From positions 1-64,000 of the forward strand of contig JAKFWK010000003.1 of the NCBI GenBank assembly GCA_021732045.1: 64,000 nucleotides of DNA, in the 5' to 3' direction. The translations under genes and the position numbers were made by a program. The notes under the pieces are model-generated. The model saw only the letters and a list, made by a program, of their open reading frames with translations, did no database searches and was not told where the DNA came from. Within the stretch, counting starts at the first letter, position 1; every line of letters begins with the position of its first letter. Origin of the DNA: Sulfurimonas sp. Lineage in GTDB: Bacteria > Campylobacterota > Campylobacteria > Campylobacterales > Sulfurimonadaceae. Shown in pieces: positions 19,243-30,159 of the stretch.

Positions 19243-20676
19243 ATGAGTGAATCTAAAGCAAATTTTAAAATACCGACTGCATGGAGGATAAATAGATACT
19301 ATCTTTTTATATTTATAACAGCTTTTCTGCTAGTTCTTCCATGGATAAAGATAAATGAGAGCTACTTCTTTTTGTTAAGTTTTGATAACTTAAAGCTTCA
19401 TCTGTTTTTTATTCCTTTTGATATGCAAGAGCTTTATCTCCTGCCATTTCTTCTTATGATACTTTTTTTGGGTATTTTTGGAATGACTGTAGTTGGTGGG
19501 CGCGTGTTTTGTGGATGGATTTGCCCTCAAACAATTTTTCGTGTAATTTATAGAGACCTTATAGAGACGAAGATACTAGGACTTAGAAAACGGATTAAGA
19601 ACAAACAGCAAGAGCCAGATATGACTCTTGCAAAAAATAAGATTAAAAAAGTGGTAGCGGTTTTAATTTGGACATTTTTGTCACTTCTTGCAAGTGCTGA
19701 TTTGATCTGGTTTTTTGTTCCGCCTGAAGATTTTTTCCGTTATCTCATGAATCCAATGGAACATATAATTCTCTTTGGAACTCTTCTCTCATCGGCTATA
19801 TTTCTCATTTATGATATTGTCTATCTGAAAGAGGATTATTGTATCTATGTTTGTCCTTACTCAAGAATCCAGTCGGTTCTTTATGATGAGAGCACCGTTA
19901 TGGCGCTTTACAATACAAATAGAGGTGGACATATCTATGATGAGGAGAAAGTAAAGCAGTTCACAAAACAAAAAGATTTGCAAGTAAATGAGCCTCACGC
20001 TGAGTGTACTGCATGTGAGAGTTGTGTGACGGTTTGTCCAACGCACATAGATATCCGAAAGGGGCTTCAACTTGAGTGTATAAACTGTCTTGAGTGCGTT
20101 GATGCTTGTACTGTTGTTATGGGTAAACTCGGTAAACCATCACTTGTTACATGGTCGAGCGAATATGAGATAATAGAGAAAAAAGGCAAAACTCAATATT
20201 TCCGCCCTAAGGTTGTTGCGTATATTGTTTTACTTATTGGTTTGATGGTTGGCATGGGACTTATGGGAAGCAAAAAAGAGCATATGCTTTTAAATATAAA
20301 TAAAGAAAATCGCCTCTACTCGGTTGAAAAAATGGGCGATGGTAGGGTAAAAGTAGAAAACGCTTATGAATTTTTACTTCAAAATACTCAAAACGAAAAG
20401 ATGGATTTTTACTTTGAAGTTATTGCTCCAAAAGATTTAAAAGATAAAATCGAGATTGCTAAACCGAGCGAATCGTTCAGTGTTATTCCAGATATCAAAA
20501 AGAAAAAGATTGTAGTTTTAAGAACCTTTGATGCTTTAGTCAAAGACGCAAGACATGACACTATTATCCCAATAACTATCCGGGCTTACGCTGTTGGACA
20601 TGAAGATAAGATAGTAGTTTTTAGAGAATCAACATTTACCTATCCGAGGGACGATGTGATTAAGAATGCGCAGTAA
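19243..20676 (+). CDS. ccoG: CcoG/RdxA-type polyferredoxin, cbb3 oxidase assembly
   Basis: This membrane iron-sulfur protein supports maturation of cbb3-type cytochrome oxidase; family members are thought to reduce copper for CcoN. The 477-residue protein has an N-terminal helix, GGRVFCGWICPQTIFR, several further helices, two 4Fe-4S clusters (CTACESCVTVCP and CINCLECVDAC), and a C-terminal Ig-like periplasmic domain after a last helix near residue 330. I chose ATG 19243, seven bases after AGGAG; a GTG lies one codon earlier. A -10-like TATAAT is at 19206-19211. It converges on mobA one base away. Confidence 0.93.
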   Translation: MSESKANFKIPTAWRINRYYLFIFITAFLLVLPWIKINESYFFLLSFDNLKLHLFFIPFDMQELYLLPFLLMILFLGIFGMTVVGGRVFCGWICPQTIFRVIYRDLIETKILGLRKRIKNKQQEPDMTLAKNKIKKVVAVLIWTFLSLLASADLIWFFVPPEDFFRYLMNPMEHIILFGTLLSSAIFLIYDIVYLKEDYCIYVCPYSRIQSVLYDESTVMALYNTNRGGHIYDEEKVKQFTKQKDLQVNEPHAECTACESCVTVCPTHIDIRKGLQLECINCLECVDACTVVMGKLGKPSLVTWSSEYEIIEKKGKTQYFRPKVVAYIVLLIGLMVGMGLMGSKKEHMLLNINKENRLYSVEKMGDGRVKVENAYEFLLQNTQNEKMDFYFEVIAPKDLKDKIEIAKPSESFSVIPDIKKKKIVVLRTFDALVKDARHDTIIPITIRAYAVGHEDKIVVFRESTFTYPRDDVIKNAQ

Positions 20677-20677
20677 T

Positions 20678-21250
20678 TTAAAGAAGTTTTAGAGCTTCTT
20701 GATACTCGCCTGGATTATTAAGGTTTAAAAATGTCGCCTCATTACTAAACTCTACGAAGTTTGTCTTTGCAGAGTTTAGTAAAAGCCCCAATTTATGGTT
20801 ATCTTTTTCGAGCATATCTATAAATCTATCCTCAAGTGAGCGGTGATAAACCCCACACATTGGTTGAATCCCAAATCCTGTTTTTGCAATTGTTGCATCT
20901 GAGAGAGGCGTATCTTTTAACATAATTGCGTCTATCTCTTCTTGTCCTACAAAAGGCGAGTCAACACTAATGGCAAAAAATCTCTCACATTTTAACGCTT
21001 TAAAAATAGCTACAAATCCAGCTGTTGGAGCAAATATAGAGTTTGAACTAACATCTTCTATAAAGTTTGCATTAAAGTTGAATTTGGATCTATGTTTACA
21101 TGAGATGTATACTGTTTTGAAAATTTTACTTAGATGAAAGAGTTGAAACTCTGTGAGTGTGTCAAAGTTGCCAAAGGGAAGAAGAGCTTTGTCCTCTCCC
21201 ATCCGGCTTGATTTTCCACCTGCAAATATAACACATGGAATCTCAATCAT
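20678..21250 (-). CDS. mobA: Molybdenum cofactor guanylyltransferase
   Basis: MobA joins GMP to molybdopterin to make the guanine dinucleotide cofactor used by enzymes such as periplasmic nitrate reductase. The nucleotide-binding loop [19 protein letters not shown] (about 9-27) and the metal-binding SVDSPFV are visible. The length is 190 residues. It lies three bases after an OmpA-family gene. Its likely client in this organism is Nap, which fits the denitrification genes elsewhere in the window, but no nap genes are seen here. Confidence 0.9.
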   Translation of the reverse strand: MIEIPCVIFAGGKSSRMGEDKALLPFGNFDTLTEFQLFHLSKIFKTVYISCKHRSKFNFNANFIEDVSSNSIFAPTAGFVAIFKALKCERFFAISVDSPFVGQEEIDAIMLKDTPLSDATIAKTGFGIQPMCGVYHRSLEDRFIDMLEKDNHKLGLLLNSAKTNFVEFSNEATFLNLNNPGEYQEALKLL

Positions 21251-21253
21251 TTT

Positions 21254-22360
21254 TTAGTTTTTGATTAGTTTAGCTTCAATTCTTCTGTTTTGAGCTTTAC
21301 CTTCTGCTGTTTTGTTATCAGCGATTGGAGCCATTTGACCCATGCCAGATGCTTTGATTCTTTTTACATCAACACCCTCAGCAACGATTAGTTTTTTAAC
21401 AGCCGCTGCTCTTTTTTCTGATAGTTTTTGGTTAGATGCTTTTTTGCCAGCATTATCTGTATGACCAACTATCTCTGCGCTGTACTCTGTTCTAGCTTTT
21501 AAGAAATCAGCAAACTCTTTGATATTAACTTTTGAAGCTGTATCAACTTTGCTTGAAGCAGTCTCAAAATTAACATGTAAATTTACGATTTTTGAACAAC
21601 CATTTTCATCAACTTTATCACCAGCTGGAGTTGTTGGGCACTTATCAACAGAGTTTAAAACTCCATCTTTATCATCATCGCCATCAACTACGGCTACTGA
21701 TGCTGCAACTGCTGCAACAACTTCTTCTTTAAGAGGTTCTTGTTGTTTTACAGGTTCTGCTTTTGGTTCTTCTTTAACTACAGCAGGTGCAGCTTTAGGC
21801 TCTTCTTTAACTACAACAGGCTCTTGCTTAGGTGCTTCTGTTTTAGTAGTTCCACCAAATGCGAAGTTGATACCAGCTAGAAGAGCTAAGTTATTATCCC
21901 ATCTGTTGCTATTGTCTTTAAGCATGTAGATAGCCTCTAGTTTTAGAGCTATGTTGCTTGTAAGTGGAAGTTTTGCTCCAACACCAGCATCAACAAAAAC
22001 GCTATCTCTGTTACCCGAGAAGCGATTGTTAAGCGTCTCGTATCCAGCACCAATTTTTGCTAATGGAACAAACATGCCGATTGAGTTAAACTCATGAACA
22101 CCATTGATTGCCATGCGGTAAATGTCTGTGCTAGCAGAAGAGTTCTCATAATCTGAGTTAGTATATAAAAGAGTAAGCTCAGGCTTTAAGTAAGTGTCTG
22201 TGTTGTACTGAAGTTCAGCACCAAGAAGAAGTTGATTGTCTAGGTTGATGTTGCCCTCGGCAATATCGTAACCAACAACAGGTGTGATTTCATATTTGTA
22301 ATCTTGCGCAGATAGTGCGCCACCAAGTAAAAGAGCTGGAATTAGTAGTAGTTTTTTCAT
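21254..22360 (-). CDS. OmpA-family outer membrane protein
   Basis: The 368-residue protein has a signal peptide (to ALSAQ), an N-terminal beta-barrel of about 155 residues, a Glu/Pro/Lys-rich linker with repeated VVKEEPKA units, a thrombospondin type-3-like calcium segment (DGDDDKDGVLNSVDKCP) and a C-terminal OmpA peptidoglycan-binding domain (EIVGHTDNAGK ... NRRIEAKL). It anchors the outer membrane to the wall and may form a pore. The leader is short (72 bp to leuC) and the gene probably has its own strong promoter. Confidence 0.92.
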   Translation of the reverse strand: MKKLLLIPALLLGGALSAQDYKYEITPVVGYDIAEGNINLDNQLLLGAELQYNTDTYLKPELTLLYTNSDYENSSASTDIYRMAINGVHEFNSIGMFVPLAKIGAGYETLNNRFSGNRDSVFVDAGVGAKLPLTSNIALKLEAIYMLKDNSNRWDNNLALLAGINFAFGGTTKTEAPKQEPVVVKEEPKAAPAVVKEEPKAEPVKQQEPLKEEVVAAVAASVAVVDGDDDKDGVLNSVDKCPTTPAGDKVDENGCSKIVNLHVNFETASSKVDTASKVNIKEFADFLKARTEYSAEIVGHTDNAGKKASNQKLSEKRAAAVKKLIVAEGVDVKRIKASGMGQMAPIADNKTAEGKAQNRRIEAKLIKN

Positions 22361-22432
22361 TTTTTGACCTTATTTTAAATTTTGTGAATTATATACCGTT
22401 AAGCTTGGAGGGCTCATAGATATTTTTTTTAC

Positions 22433-23692
22433 TTATCTAGGGTCGGCTATATAGCCATCAACAGCGGAGATTGCCGCAACTGCAGAGTTAGCCAGATATA
22501 CTTTTGAGCTTCTGCTTCCCATTCGTCCAACAAAGTTACGATTCGTTGTAGCAACTGCCACTTCATTGTCTCCAAGAATTCCCATATATCCACCAAGACA
22601 AGCCCCACATGTAGGATTGCTCACAACTCCGCCAGCATCTACTATAATATCAATATAGCCAAGCTTGTTTGCTTCTCTGAGTATCATTTGTGTTCCAGGG
22701 GTTACAATAAGACGAACATCAGGATGAACTTTTTTACCTTTTAGTATCTCAGAAGCAACTTTTAAATCACTTAATCTTCCGTTTGTGCAACTTCCGATGA
22801 ATGCTTGGTCTATCTTGATTCTGTCTTTTACTGCTTGATTTACACTGTGTCCGTTTGATGGTAAAAATGGATAAGCTATGACTGGGTCAAGATTTGCAAC
22901 ATCAATCTCTAAAATCATCTCATATTTTGCATCAGCATCAGAGTGGTGGATTCTCGGCTCACGAGCAAGATTTTTATCACTTAAAAACTCTTTTGTTATA
23001 GCGTCATAGGCAACGATTCCGCTTTTTGCACCAGCCTCAATCGCCATGTTGCACATTGAAAATCTGTCATCCATACTCAAATGCTCAATCGTGCTTCCAG
23101 TAAACTCCAAAGTTTTATAAAGTGCTCCATCAACACCGATAAGGCGGATAATCTCTAAGATAATATCTTTACCGGTTGTGTATTTAGCAGGTTTTCCGCT
23201 TAGGTTTACTTTGATAGATTCAGGAACTTTAAACCAGTTTCCGCCAGTTACCATAGCAAACGCCAAATCAGTTGAGCCCATGCCAGTAGAGAATGCTCCA
23301 AGTGCGCCGTGAGTACAAGTATGGCTATCAGCACCGATAATCACATCTCCAGGGACAACAAGTCCTTTTTCTGGCAAAAGTGCATGTTCAATCCCCATGT
23401 CTTTTTCATCAAAAAAGTTTTTAAGGTCATATTTTTTTGCAAAATCACGAGAGATTCTAGCTTGATTCGCAGAAGCTATATCCTTTGCAGGGATAAAGTG
23501 ATCAAGTACTATAGAAAATCCATCTGGATTTTCAAGTTTAGTAGCACCACTATCTTCAAAAGCTTTTATAGATATTGGAGTTGTGATGTCATTTCCTATT
23601 ACCATATCGATGTTGCAACGGATAATTTCACCAGCAAAAACTTTATGTCCTACATGCTCGGAGAATATTTTTTCAGTTATAGTTTGTCCCAT
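22433..23692 (-). CDS. leuC: 3-isopropylmalate dehydratase large subunit
   Basis: LeuC with LeuD isomerises isopropylmalate in leucine synthesis, using a 4Fe-4S cluster. Cluster cysteines are in IGSCTNGR and in CGACLGG. The active-site region GADSHTCTHGALGAF is present. I start at ATG 23692 (MGQTITEKIF, 419 residues), the usual family N-terminus; the frame extends 11 codons to a TTG without a good ribosome site. No leuD is adjacent in the window, so the small subunit is encoded elsewhere. Confidence 0.94.
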   Translation of the reverse strand: MGQTITEKIFSEHVGHKVFAGEIIRCNIDMVIGNDITTPISIKAFEDSGATKLENPDGFSIVLDHFIPAKDIASANQARISRDFAKKYDLKNFFDEKDMGIEHALLPEKGLVVPGDVIIGADSHTCTHGALGAFSTGMGSTDLAFAMVTGGNWFKVPESIKVNLSGKPAKYTTGKDIILEIIRLIGVDGALYKTLEFTGSTIEHLSMDDRFSMCNMAIEAGAKSGIVAYDAITKEFLSDKNLAREPRIHHSDADAKYEMILEIDVANLDPVIAYPFLPSNGHSVNQAVKDRIKIDQAFIGSCTNGRLSDLKVASEILKGKKVHPDVRLIVTPGTQMILREANKLGYIDIIVDAGGVVSNPTCGACLGGYMGILGDNEVAVATTNRNFVGRMGSRSSKVYLANSAVAAISAVDGYIADPR

Positions 23693-23797
23693 TACGAGCC
23701 TTTGAAAGTTTGATTTAATTCGCAATTATACCATCACACTGTTTGTTTAATCTAAAATTGGTATTATTTTATCTTCTTAAAAAGAGAGAAATAAAAT

Positions 23798-24484
23798 ATG
23801 AAAAATAGTTATAAAAGGGTTGATGCGCATCTCTCTAGTTTGGGGTACTGCACAAGAAGTGAGGCAAAGCTGTTTCTTAAGAAAAATCTTGTCCGTATTG
23901 ATGGAGTAAGAGTTTTAGATCCAACCAAAAAAGCATATCACACTCAAATAACAGTAGAAAATGAACCTCTTGATGCCGAGACCATAACCATTCTTATGAA
24001 TAAACCAAGCGGTGTTATCTGTTCTCATGATGACGCTGGAGAGCTTATTTACGCGTTACTTCCTCTTCGTTATCAAGGAAGAAATCCAAAAATATCAACT
24101 GTTGGCAGACTCGATATTGACACAACAGGGGCAATTTTGCTTACTGATGACGGAGATCTGAATCATCGCCTAACAAGCCCAAAAAGTACAGTTTCTAAAA
24201 TTTATGAAGCGACTCTCGCTACTCCGCTTAGAGGTGATGAAGCAGAGATTTTTGCAAGTGGAAAATTGATGCTAAATGGAGAAAAAAAACCACTTCTTCC
24301 GGCTAAAATGGAGATGTTATTACCAACAAAAGTAAGATTAGAGATTTGTGAGGGGAAATATCATCAAGTAAAAAGAATGTTTGGAGCTGTTGGCAATAAG
24401 GTAATAGCGCTTCATAGAGTAAACTTTGATGTATATAGTGTAGAAGAGTTAGCTTTTGGAGAGTTTATGATTATTGCAATATAG
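23798..24484 (+). CDS. rsuA: RsuA-family 16S rRNA pseudouridine synthase
   Basis: The protein has an N-terminal S4 RNA-binding domain (RVDAHLSSLGYCTRSEAKLF) and the catalytic domain with D106 in GRLDIDTTG, the nucleophile. NKPSGVICS and GKYHQVKRMFGAVGNKV are family blocks. Its 228 residues fit RsuA/RluE-size enzymes. RsuA modifies U516 of 16S rRNA; RluB or RluE specificity cannot be excluded from sequence alone. It is monocistronic and convergent with the ligase-like gene. Confidence 0.87.
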   Translation: MKNSYKRVDAHLSSLGYCTRSEAKLFLKKNLVRIDGVRVLDPTKKAYHTQITVENEPLDAETITILMNKPSGVICSHDDAGELIYALLPLRYQGRNPKISTVGRLDIDTTGAILLTDDGDLNHRLTSPKSTVSKIYEATLATPLRGDEAEIFASGKLMLNGEKKPLLPAKMEMLLPTKVRLEICEGKYHQVKRMFGAVGNKVIALHRVNFDVYSVEELAFGEFMIIAI

Positions 24485-24606
24485 GATTGATTGTTTATTG
24501 TCAAGCAAAAGTAGTTTTAAAACATTCTTTCAATCTTATGCTTTGCTGACGCATATAATTTTAATAAGTAGTTGTTCTTGGAGTAAAGCTTATACTAATA
24601 TAAACA

Positions 24607-25854
24607 TTATAATGCCATTTGCTTATTTGGTCTCTTAAGAGTTATACCTATAATAAGTGTAAATAAAATTGTCAAATATGAAACTGGAAAATTTCCTATA
24701 AACATATACAGCGTAAGCAATGCGAGCATAATAGATCCAATCGTTTTTATATCACGATTATCATCTAGTTGACGAAACATTACAGCAATCGTGATTAACC
24801 ATAAAAATAATCCAACTATACCACCGTAAAGAGTAATCTGAATATAGGAGTTATGAAAATCACTGATATTGCCAATATCTGCTTGGTATTGAATCTTTTT
24901 TGTTGTAAGCACTTTATGAAGAGCATCTATGTCGTCTCCTATTCCAACACCAAAAAAAGGCTCTTCCCGTATAATCTCATATGCTGTGTGCCACATCATA
25001 AAACGAAGTCCAGTACTGTCACTCATGGCTGTGCGATGAGTTATTAGATGGTCGATAGAGCGATATGTTTCGATGGTTCGATTTTTAAAAATAGTACTGA
25101 AATTAAAAGCAAGAAAAAATACAGTAGTTAATACTGGAATAATAATAATAAGTGTTTTTAGTATACTTAATCGAAATTGAATCAATAAAAAAATAATTAA
25201 TGCAAGCGCAAATGATAGTTGTCCAGTCCTTCCGACATTAAGAAAAAGATTTGCCATCATTGTTGTGATAAAAAAAATAAAGATTGCTTTCTGAAATAAA
25301 GTTTTTGTTTCACGAAAAAGCCTTATTGCTAATATAAAAATTGCAAGAACTAAAAAAATGCTATAGATGGTGTGGTGCATAAATGGACTCGGATCGGCTG
25401 ATGACCAACTTTGCTTGAAGTGTATGACATTAAACATTATTAGATAAGAGAGTGTTTCGCTTATGGCCATGGCAGCTAAAAAAGCACTAATTATATATGG
25501 AAAGAAATAACGATTTATTGAAGTATAAAACATAGGTAACAATAATAAAAAATAGTATTTAAGTAGATGTGTTATCCCTAAATGCCAATTATTGCTCCAC
25601 AATAGGCTGAGTACAAGGTAAGTGTAAAAAACTAAAATTACTTTAAACAGAGGTTCACTGCGAATCATTTTCCATTTTTTTTGCCAGTCTCCCTCAATAA
25701 TCCATATAATTACGAGGGCACTAAATAAGATGGCGTGACTTCCCTTAGAGAGTGGTATAGAAAATGCGAGTAAGATGGTTAGGTAGTTGAAAAGTTTGTT
25801 TTTATTAAATGATTTAAAATTCAAAGTGCTAAGAGTGCCTTTAAGTAATAGCAT
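24607..25854 (-). CDS. O-antigen ligase/polymerase-like membrane protein
   Basis: The 415-residue protein has about 10-12 hydrophobic segments, a conserved RTGQLSF block, and a large periplasmic loop ending in EEPFFGVGIGDD and NISDFHNSYIQ. These are the WaaL/Wzy_C signatures (the GxG and H motifs). It would ligate O-antigen to lipid A-core or polymerise a polysaccharide. I place the start at ATG 25854, which has AAGGAA at good spacing; a further ATG at 25878 lacks one. No other polysaccharide genes flank it. Confidence 0.82.
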   Translation of the reverse strand: MLLLKGTLSTLNFKSFNKNKLFNYLTILLAFSIPLSKGSHAILFSALVIIWIIEGDWQKKWKMIRSEPLFKVILVFYTYLVLSLLWSNNWHLGITHLLKYYFLLLLPMFYTSINRYFFPYIISAFLAAMAISETLSYLIMFNVIHFKQSWSSADPSPFMHHTIYSIFLVLAIFILAIRLFRETKTLFQKAIFIFFITTMMANLFLNVGRTGQLSFALALIIFLLIQFRLSILKTLIIIIPVLTTVFFLAFNFSTIFKNRTIETYRSIDHLITHRTAMSDSTGLRFMMWHTAYEIIREEPFFGVGIGDDIDALHKVLTTKKIQYQADIGNISDFHNSYIQITLYGGIVGLFLWLITIAVMFRQLDDNRDIKTIGSIMLALLTLYMFIGNFPVSYLTILFTLIIGITLKRPNKQMAL

Positions 25855-25990
25855 ATAAATTTCCTTCTGTAATAACATTGCTTGAATTTTTTTGGTTGAT
25901 TATCATGATGTTGAAATAATAACAATAAAAAAACTTGCCAAAAATACATTTGAAATAAGCTCTTTTGATTTTGGTATCCTTAGCTAAAAA

Positions 25991-26500
25991 CTAAGCTTCA
26001 AATTTCAGTGCTTTTTTCATATATTCAGTTGAGCAAAAAAACAGAGCTGTAAAAATAGGATTTATCTTTACATAATCTTTTTCAAAATCAACTGTCTCAA
26101 AGATAGAAAATTCAAATCCGCCGCCTATATCTTTGTTGAGTGGAGTGATAATAAATTTTATTGGTGCTAGCGTTTTAACCATATTTATAGCTCTTTTTTT
26201 CTTTTTTTGATTATCAATGCCAATAAGATTAAAATCATGATTTTCTGAACTTTTATGGATAAAGAGTGTCTCCTCAAGTGCTATAAGTTTATCTTGAAAA
26301 ACTACTTTGTTCCAGTTTATTACTAGGTTTGGAGATTTTATCTCACATCTTTTTGCGGTTAATGGATGTGGTTTTACTGCCCGAAGCGCCTCTGTAAGCC
26401 CTAGAAGAAAGTTCGCTCCACCTAGAGCCTCGGCTATTTTTGTCATAAAAATATGAAGAAATGCTTTTGTCTCTTCATCTTGTTTATTGAAATTACACAT
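25991..26500 (-). CDS. Conserved-looking protein of unknown function
   Basis: The 169-residue product is cytosolic in appearance, without signal peptide or membrane helix. It contains DEETKAFLHIFMTKIAEALGGANFLLGLTEAL near the start, a basic KKKKRAINMVK segment in the middle and EYMKKALKF at the end. I recognise no family. It is divergent from nifS with a 225-bp spacer that holds no clear element. Single-gene unit. Confidence 0.6.
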   Translation of the reverse strand: MCNFNKQDEETKAFLHIFMTKIAEALGGANFLLGLTEALRAVKPHPLTAKRCEIKSPNLVINWNKVVFQDKLIALEETLFIHKSSENHDFNLIGIDNQKKKKRAINMVKTLAPIKFIITPLNKDIGGGFEFSIFETVDFEKDYVKINPIFTALFFCSTEYMKKALKFEA

Positions 26501-26725
26501 ATTTGTCCTTTGTTAGCCAAGTTGCATAGACTTGAAGTTATGGAATTATAGCTTAAAACAAATGTAAGCACAGCCAAAGGCTCTTTTTAACTCTTAAACA
26601 TGCACAGCTGATTGAGTTTGGTATATAAGTTTAAGCGTATCATAATAACAAATGAATTATCATATCAAAAGTTAAACAAGACTAATTTTGTCTGAATTAA
26701 ATAACCCAAAAAAATAAGGTAATAA

Positions 26726-27940
<1,215 letters not shown>

Positions 27941-27960
27941 TTAAACAGTTAAAAATAATC

Positions 27961-28059
27961 TGACACAAATGTGTCAAGCTTCAGTGTCATAGTGGCTAGC
28001 GTAGTGAAAGGGACGGGTTCCTTTTACGGACAAATCAGGGAAAAAGTTTCCTTGAATTT
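27961..28059. other. Structured nifS-nifU intergenic region
   Basis: Three inverted repeats lie in a row. TGACACA-AA-TGTGTCA (27961-27976) is a near-perfect palindrome. GUGAAAGGGA-CGGG-UUCCUUUUAC (28004-28027) forms ten pairs as RNA when G-U pairs are allowed, with a tetraloop. An imperfect stem closes GGGAAA against TTTCC (28032-28059). The first could be an operator and the others mRNA structure that sets nifU expression relative to nifS. It is close to the nifU ribosome site at about 28073. Confidence 0.55.
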
Positions 28060-28088
28060 ATAAAATAAATTAAAGGAAATAAAATATT

Positions 28089-29063
28089 ATGGCAAAAAAT
28101 GACTTGCTTGGCGCTTCTTTATGGGATGCGTACTCAAATAAAGTAACAACTCTTATGAACAATCCGAATCACCAGGGTGAGATAACTGAAGCTGAAGCTG
28201 AAACTCACGGAAACAAACTTATCGTCGCCGATTTTGGTGCTGAGAGCTGTGGGGATGCGGTGCGTCTTTACTGGGAAGTTGATCCAAAAACAGATATTAT
28301 CGTTAACTCTAAATTTAAGAGTTTTGGATGTGGGACAGCTATTGCTAGTTCAGATATTATGACCGAGCTTTGTATTGGAAAAAAAGTTCAAGAGGCTGTA
28401 AAAATTACAAATATTGATGTTGAGTTCGCTCTTCGTGATAGCCCAGAAATCCCAGCTGTTCCACCTCAAAAAATGCACTGCTCGGTTATGGCATATGATG
28501 TTATAAAAAAAGCGGCAAGTCTTTATCTTGGAGTTGATTCTGAGAGTTTTGAAGAGGAGATTATCGTCTGTGAGTGTGCTCGCGTTAGCTTAAGAACACT
28601 TCAAGAAGTTATCAGATTGAACGATTTAACAACAATCGAGCAGATAACAGACTACACAAAAGCTGGTGGTTTTTGTAAGAGTTGTATCAAGCCAGGTGGA
28701 CATGAAAAAAGGGAGTACTATTTAGTGGATATTTTAGCGGATACTCGTCGTGAGATGGATGAAGAGAAGATGAAAGCGGCAGCCGATGCAGGAAGTGGCG
28801 GAAGTTTTGAAGCTATGACTTTGGTTCAAAAAATCAAAGCAATAGATGCAGTTGTGGATGAGAATGTTCGTCAATTCTTAATTATGGATGGCGGAAATAT
28901 GGAAGTTATTGATGTAAAAACAAGTGATGAATACATAGATGTCTATATCAGATATTTAGGTGCGTGTAATGGTTGTGCCAGTTCTGCAACCGGTACACTC
29001 TACGCTATTGAAGCAACACTAAAAGAGAAATTATCTAAAAAAATCAGAGTTCTTCCGATTTAA
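28089..29063 (+). CDS. nifU: NifU iron-sulfur cluster scaffold
   Basis: The 324-residue three-part NifU is intact. An IscU-like domain carries C54, C81 and C131. A central BFD-like 2Fe-2S domain carries C161, C163, C196 and C199. A C-terminal Nfu domain has CNGC at C293/C296. It assembles clusters with sulfur from NifS and delivers them to apo-proteins. The gene ends with a 4-bp overlap with convergent murB. Confidence 0.96.
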   Translation: MAKNDLLGASLWDAYSNKVTTLMNNPNHQGEITEAEAETHGNKLIVADFGAESCGDAVRLYWEVDPKTDIIVNSKFKSFGCGTAIASSDIMTELCIGKKVQEAVKITNIDVEFALRDSPEIPAVPPQKMHCSVMAYDVIKKAASLYLGVDSESFEEEIIVCECARVSLRTLQEVIRLNDLTTIEQITDYTKAGGFCKSCIKPGGHEKREYYLVDILADTRREMDEEKMKAAADAGSGGSFEAMTLVQKIKAIDAVVDENVRQFLIMDGGNMEVIDVKTSDEYIDVYIRYLGACNGCASSATGTLYAIEATLKEKLSKKIRVLPI

Positions 29064-29896
29064 CTCTCTCTTTGAGGGGGAGTCATAAATGGTGATTGCT
29101 CTCCCATGTAGTTAATATCTAAAATTACAATCTCACACTCAAGCCAAATTTTAAACTTCTCATAAACTCTTTTTTGTGCCTCTTGAATCAAGAAAACGGC
29201 ATCTTCAAATACCCCATTCCCAGCGTTTACTAAAAAGTTCGCATGTTCTGTGCTAAACTCCATTCCGCCAACCCTGAAACCTTTTAGTCCGACTTCTTCA
29301 ATTAGTCTGCCCGCATAATTTCCAGCTGGGTTTTTAAAGCAACTTCCAGCACTCGGCGTACTTGGTTGATTCGCGCGCATTTTTTTAAACATTTCAACTT
29401 TTAAACTGTCAAATCCATAGTCAATCTCAAATGAAGCCTCTAAAATAGGGCTATCTATCTTCGCATATCTATATCCAAAATCAATATCTTTTTTTTCTAT
29501 AGTACCTTTACAAGTTTCAATAGCGATAAGATAATTGAAAATCTCATACTCTTTAAGTCCGGCGTTCATATAGACAATGCCGCCGAGTGTGCCAGGGAGG
29601 TGAGATAAAAATTCAAAATTTGCAATGTTGTTTTTTTTACAAAATGAGGCAATTTTACCAGAGGGAGTTGCTCCGCCGATAATCAAAGTGCTGTTTTTGA
29701 TTTTTATATAGTCATAAACTTTGCTTAGTTTAACGAGTGGTGGTGGCTTTTTACCAACCAAAATATTGTTGCATGAGCCGATAAGATAGTAGTTTTGAGG
29801 CAGTTCTTCGCACGCATTCAAAAGAGATACCTCAAAAATGCCCCCAATTTTAAAGGAGGAAAATTTAGAGAAGTCTATGCTTTTTTTACTCATCAA
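29060..29896 (-). CDS. murB: UDP-N-acetylenolpyruvoylglucosamine reductase
   Basis: MurB reduces the enolpyruvyl group to lactyl, making UDP-MurNAc. FAD-binding blocks are FSSFKIGG and the LPGTLGGIVYMNAG region. The proton donor serine is in PSAGSCFKNP. The length of 278 residues fits the shorter MurB type. Its start overlaps the fliQ stop by 4 nt, and mqnD-fliQ-murB form one minus-strand unit. Confidence 0.94.
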   Translation of the reverse strand: MMSKKSIDFSKFSSFKIGGIFEVSLLNACEELPQNYYLIGSCNNILVGKKPPPLVKLSKVYDYIKIKNSTLIIGGATPSGKIASFCKKNNIANFEFLSHLPGTLGGIVYMNAGLKEYEIFNYLIAIETCKGTIEKKDIDFGYRYAKIDSPILEASFEIDYGFDSLKVEMFKKMRANQPSTPSAGSCFKNPAGNYAGRLIEEVGLKGFRVGGMEFSTEHANFLVNAGNGVFEDAVFLIQEAQKRVYEKFKIWLECEIVILDINYMGEQSPFMTPPQRES

Positions 29897-30159
29897 TCAA
29901 CAAAAGTTGGAATCATATTAAATACATGAAGCGAAAAATCGACCATCGTGTTTATCATCCATGGCATAGTTAAAATTATCACAACAACAACACCAAGTAT
30001 TTTGGGGATAAAACTTAGCGTCATCTCGTTTATCTGTGTGGTGGCTTGAAATATACTAACCGCCAAACCCAAAAGCATACCAGTTAAAAGTCCTGGAAGT
30101 GCTAGGATGATGGCGACTTTAAATGTCTCAATCCCAAGCGCTATTAATTTTGCTTCCAT
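29893..30159 (-). CDS. fliQ: Flagellar export apparatus protein FliQ
   Basis: FliQ is one of the FliPQR proteins forming the export gate of the flagellar type III secretion system. The 88-residue protein has two hydrophobic hairpin segments and the family stretch LGLAVSIFQATTQINEMTLSFIPK. It sits between mqnD (1-nt overlap) and murB (4-nt overlap), so it is translated together with unrelated housekeeping genes, as in other Campylobacterota. The organism should be motile. Confidence 0.94.
   Translation of the reverse strand: MEAKLIALGIETFKVAIILALPGLLTGMLLGLAVSIFQATTQINEMTLSFIPKILGVVVVIILTMPWMINTMVDFSLHVFNMIPTFVD

Noticed and set aside
23693..23725. Upstream TTG start of leuC
   Set aside because: The ATG at 23692 gives the standard MGQTITEKIF start, while the TTG has no ribosome site.
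26501..26725. Regulatory element or small gene in the spacer before nifS
   Set aside because: No frame with a ribosome site, no palindrome and no known box was visible.
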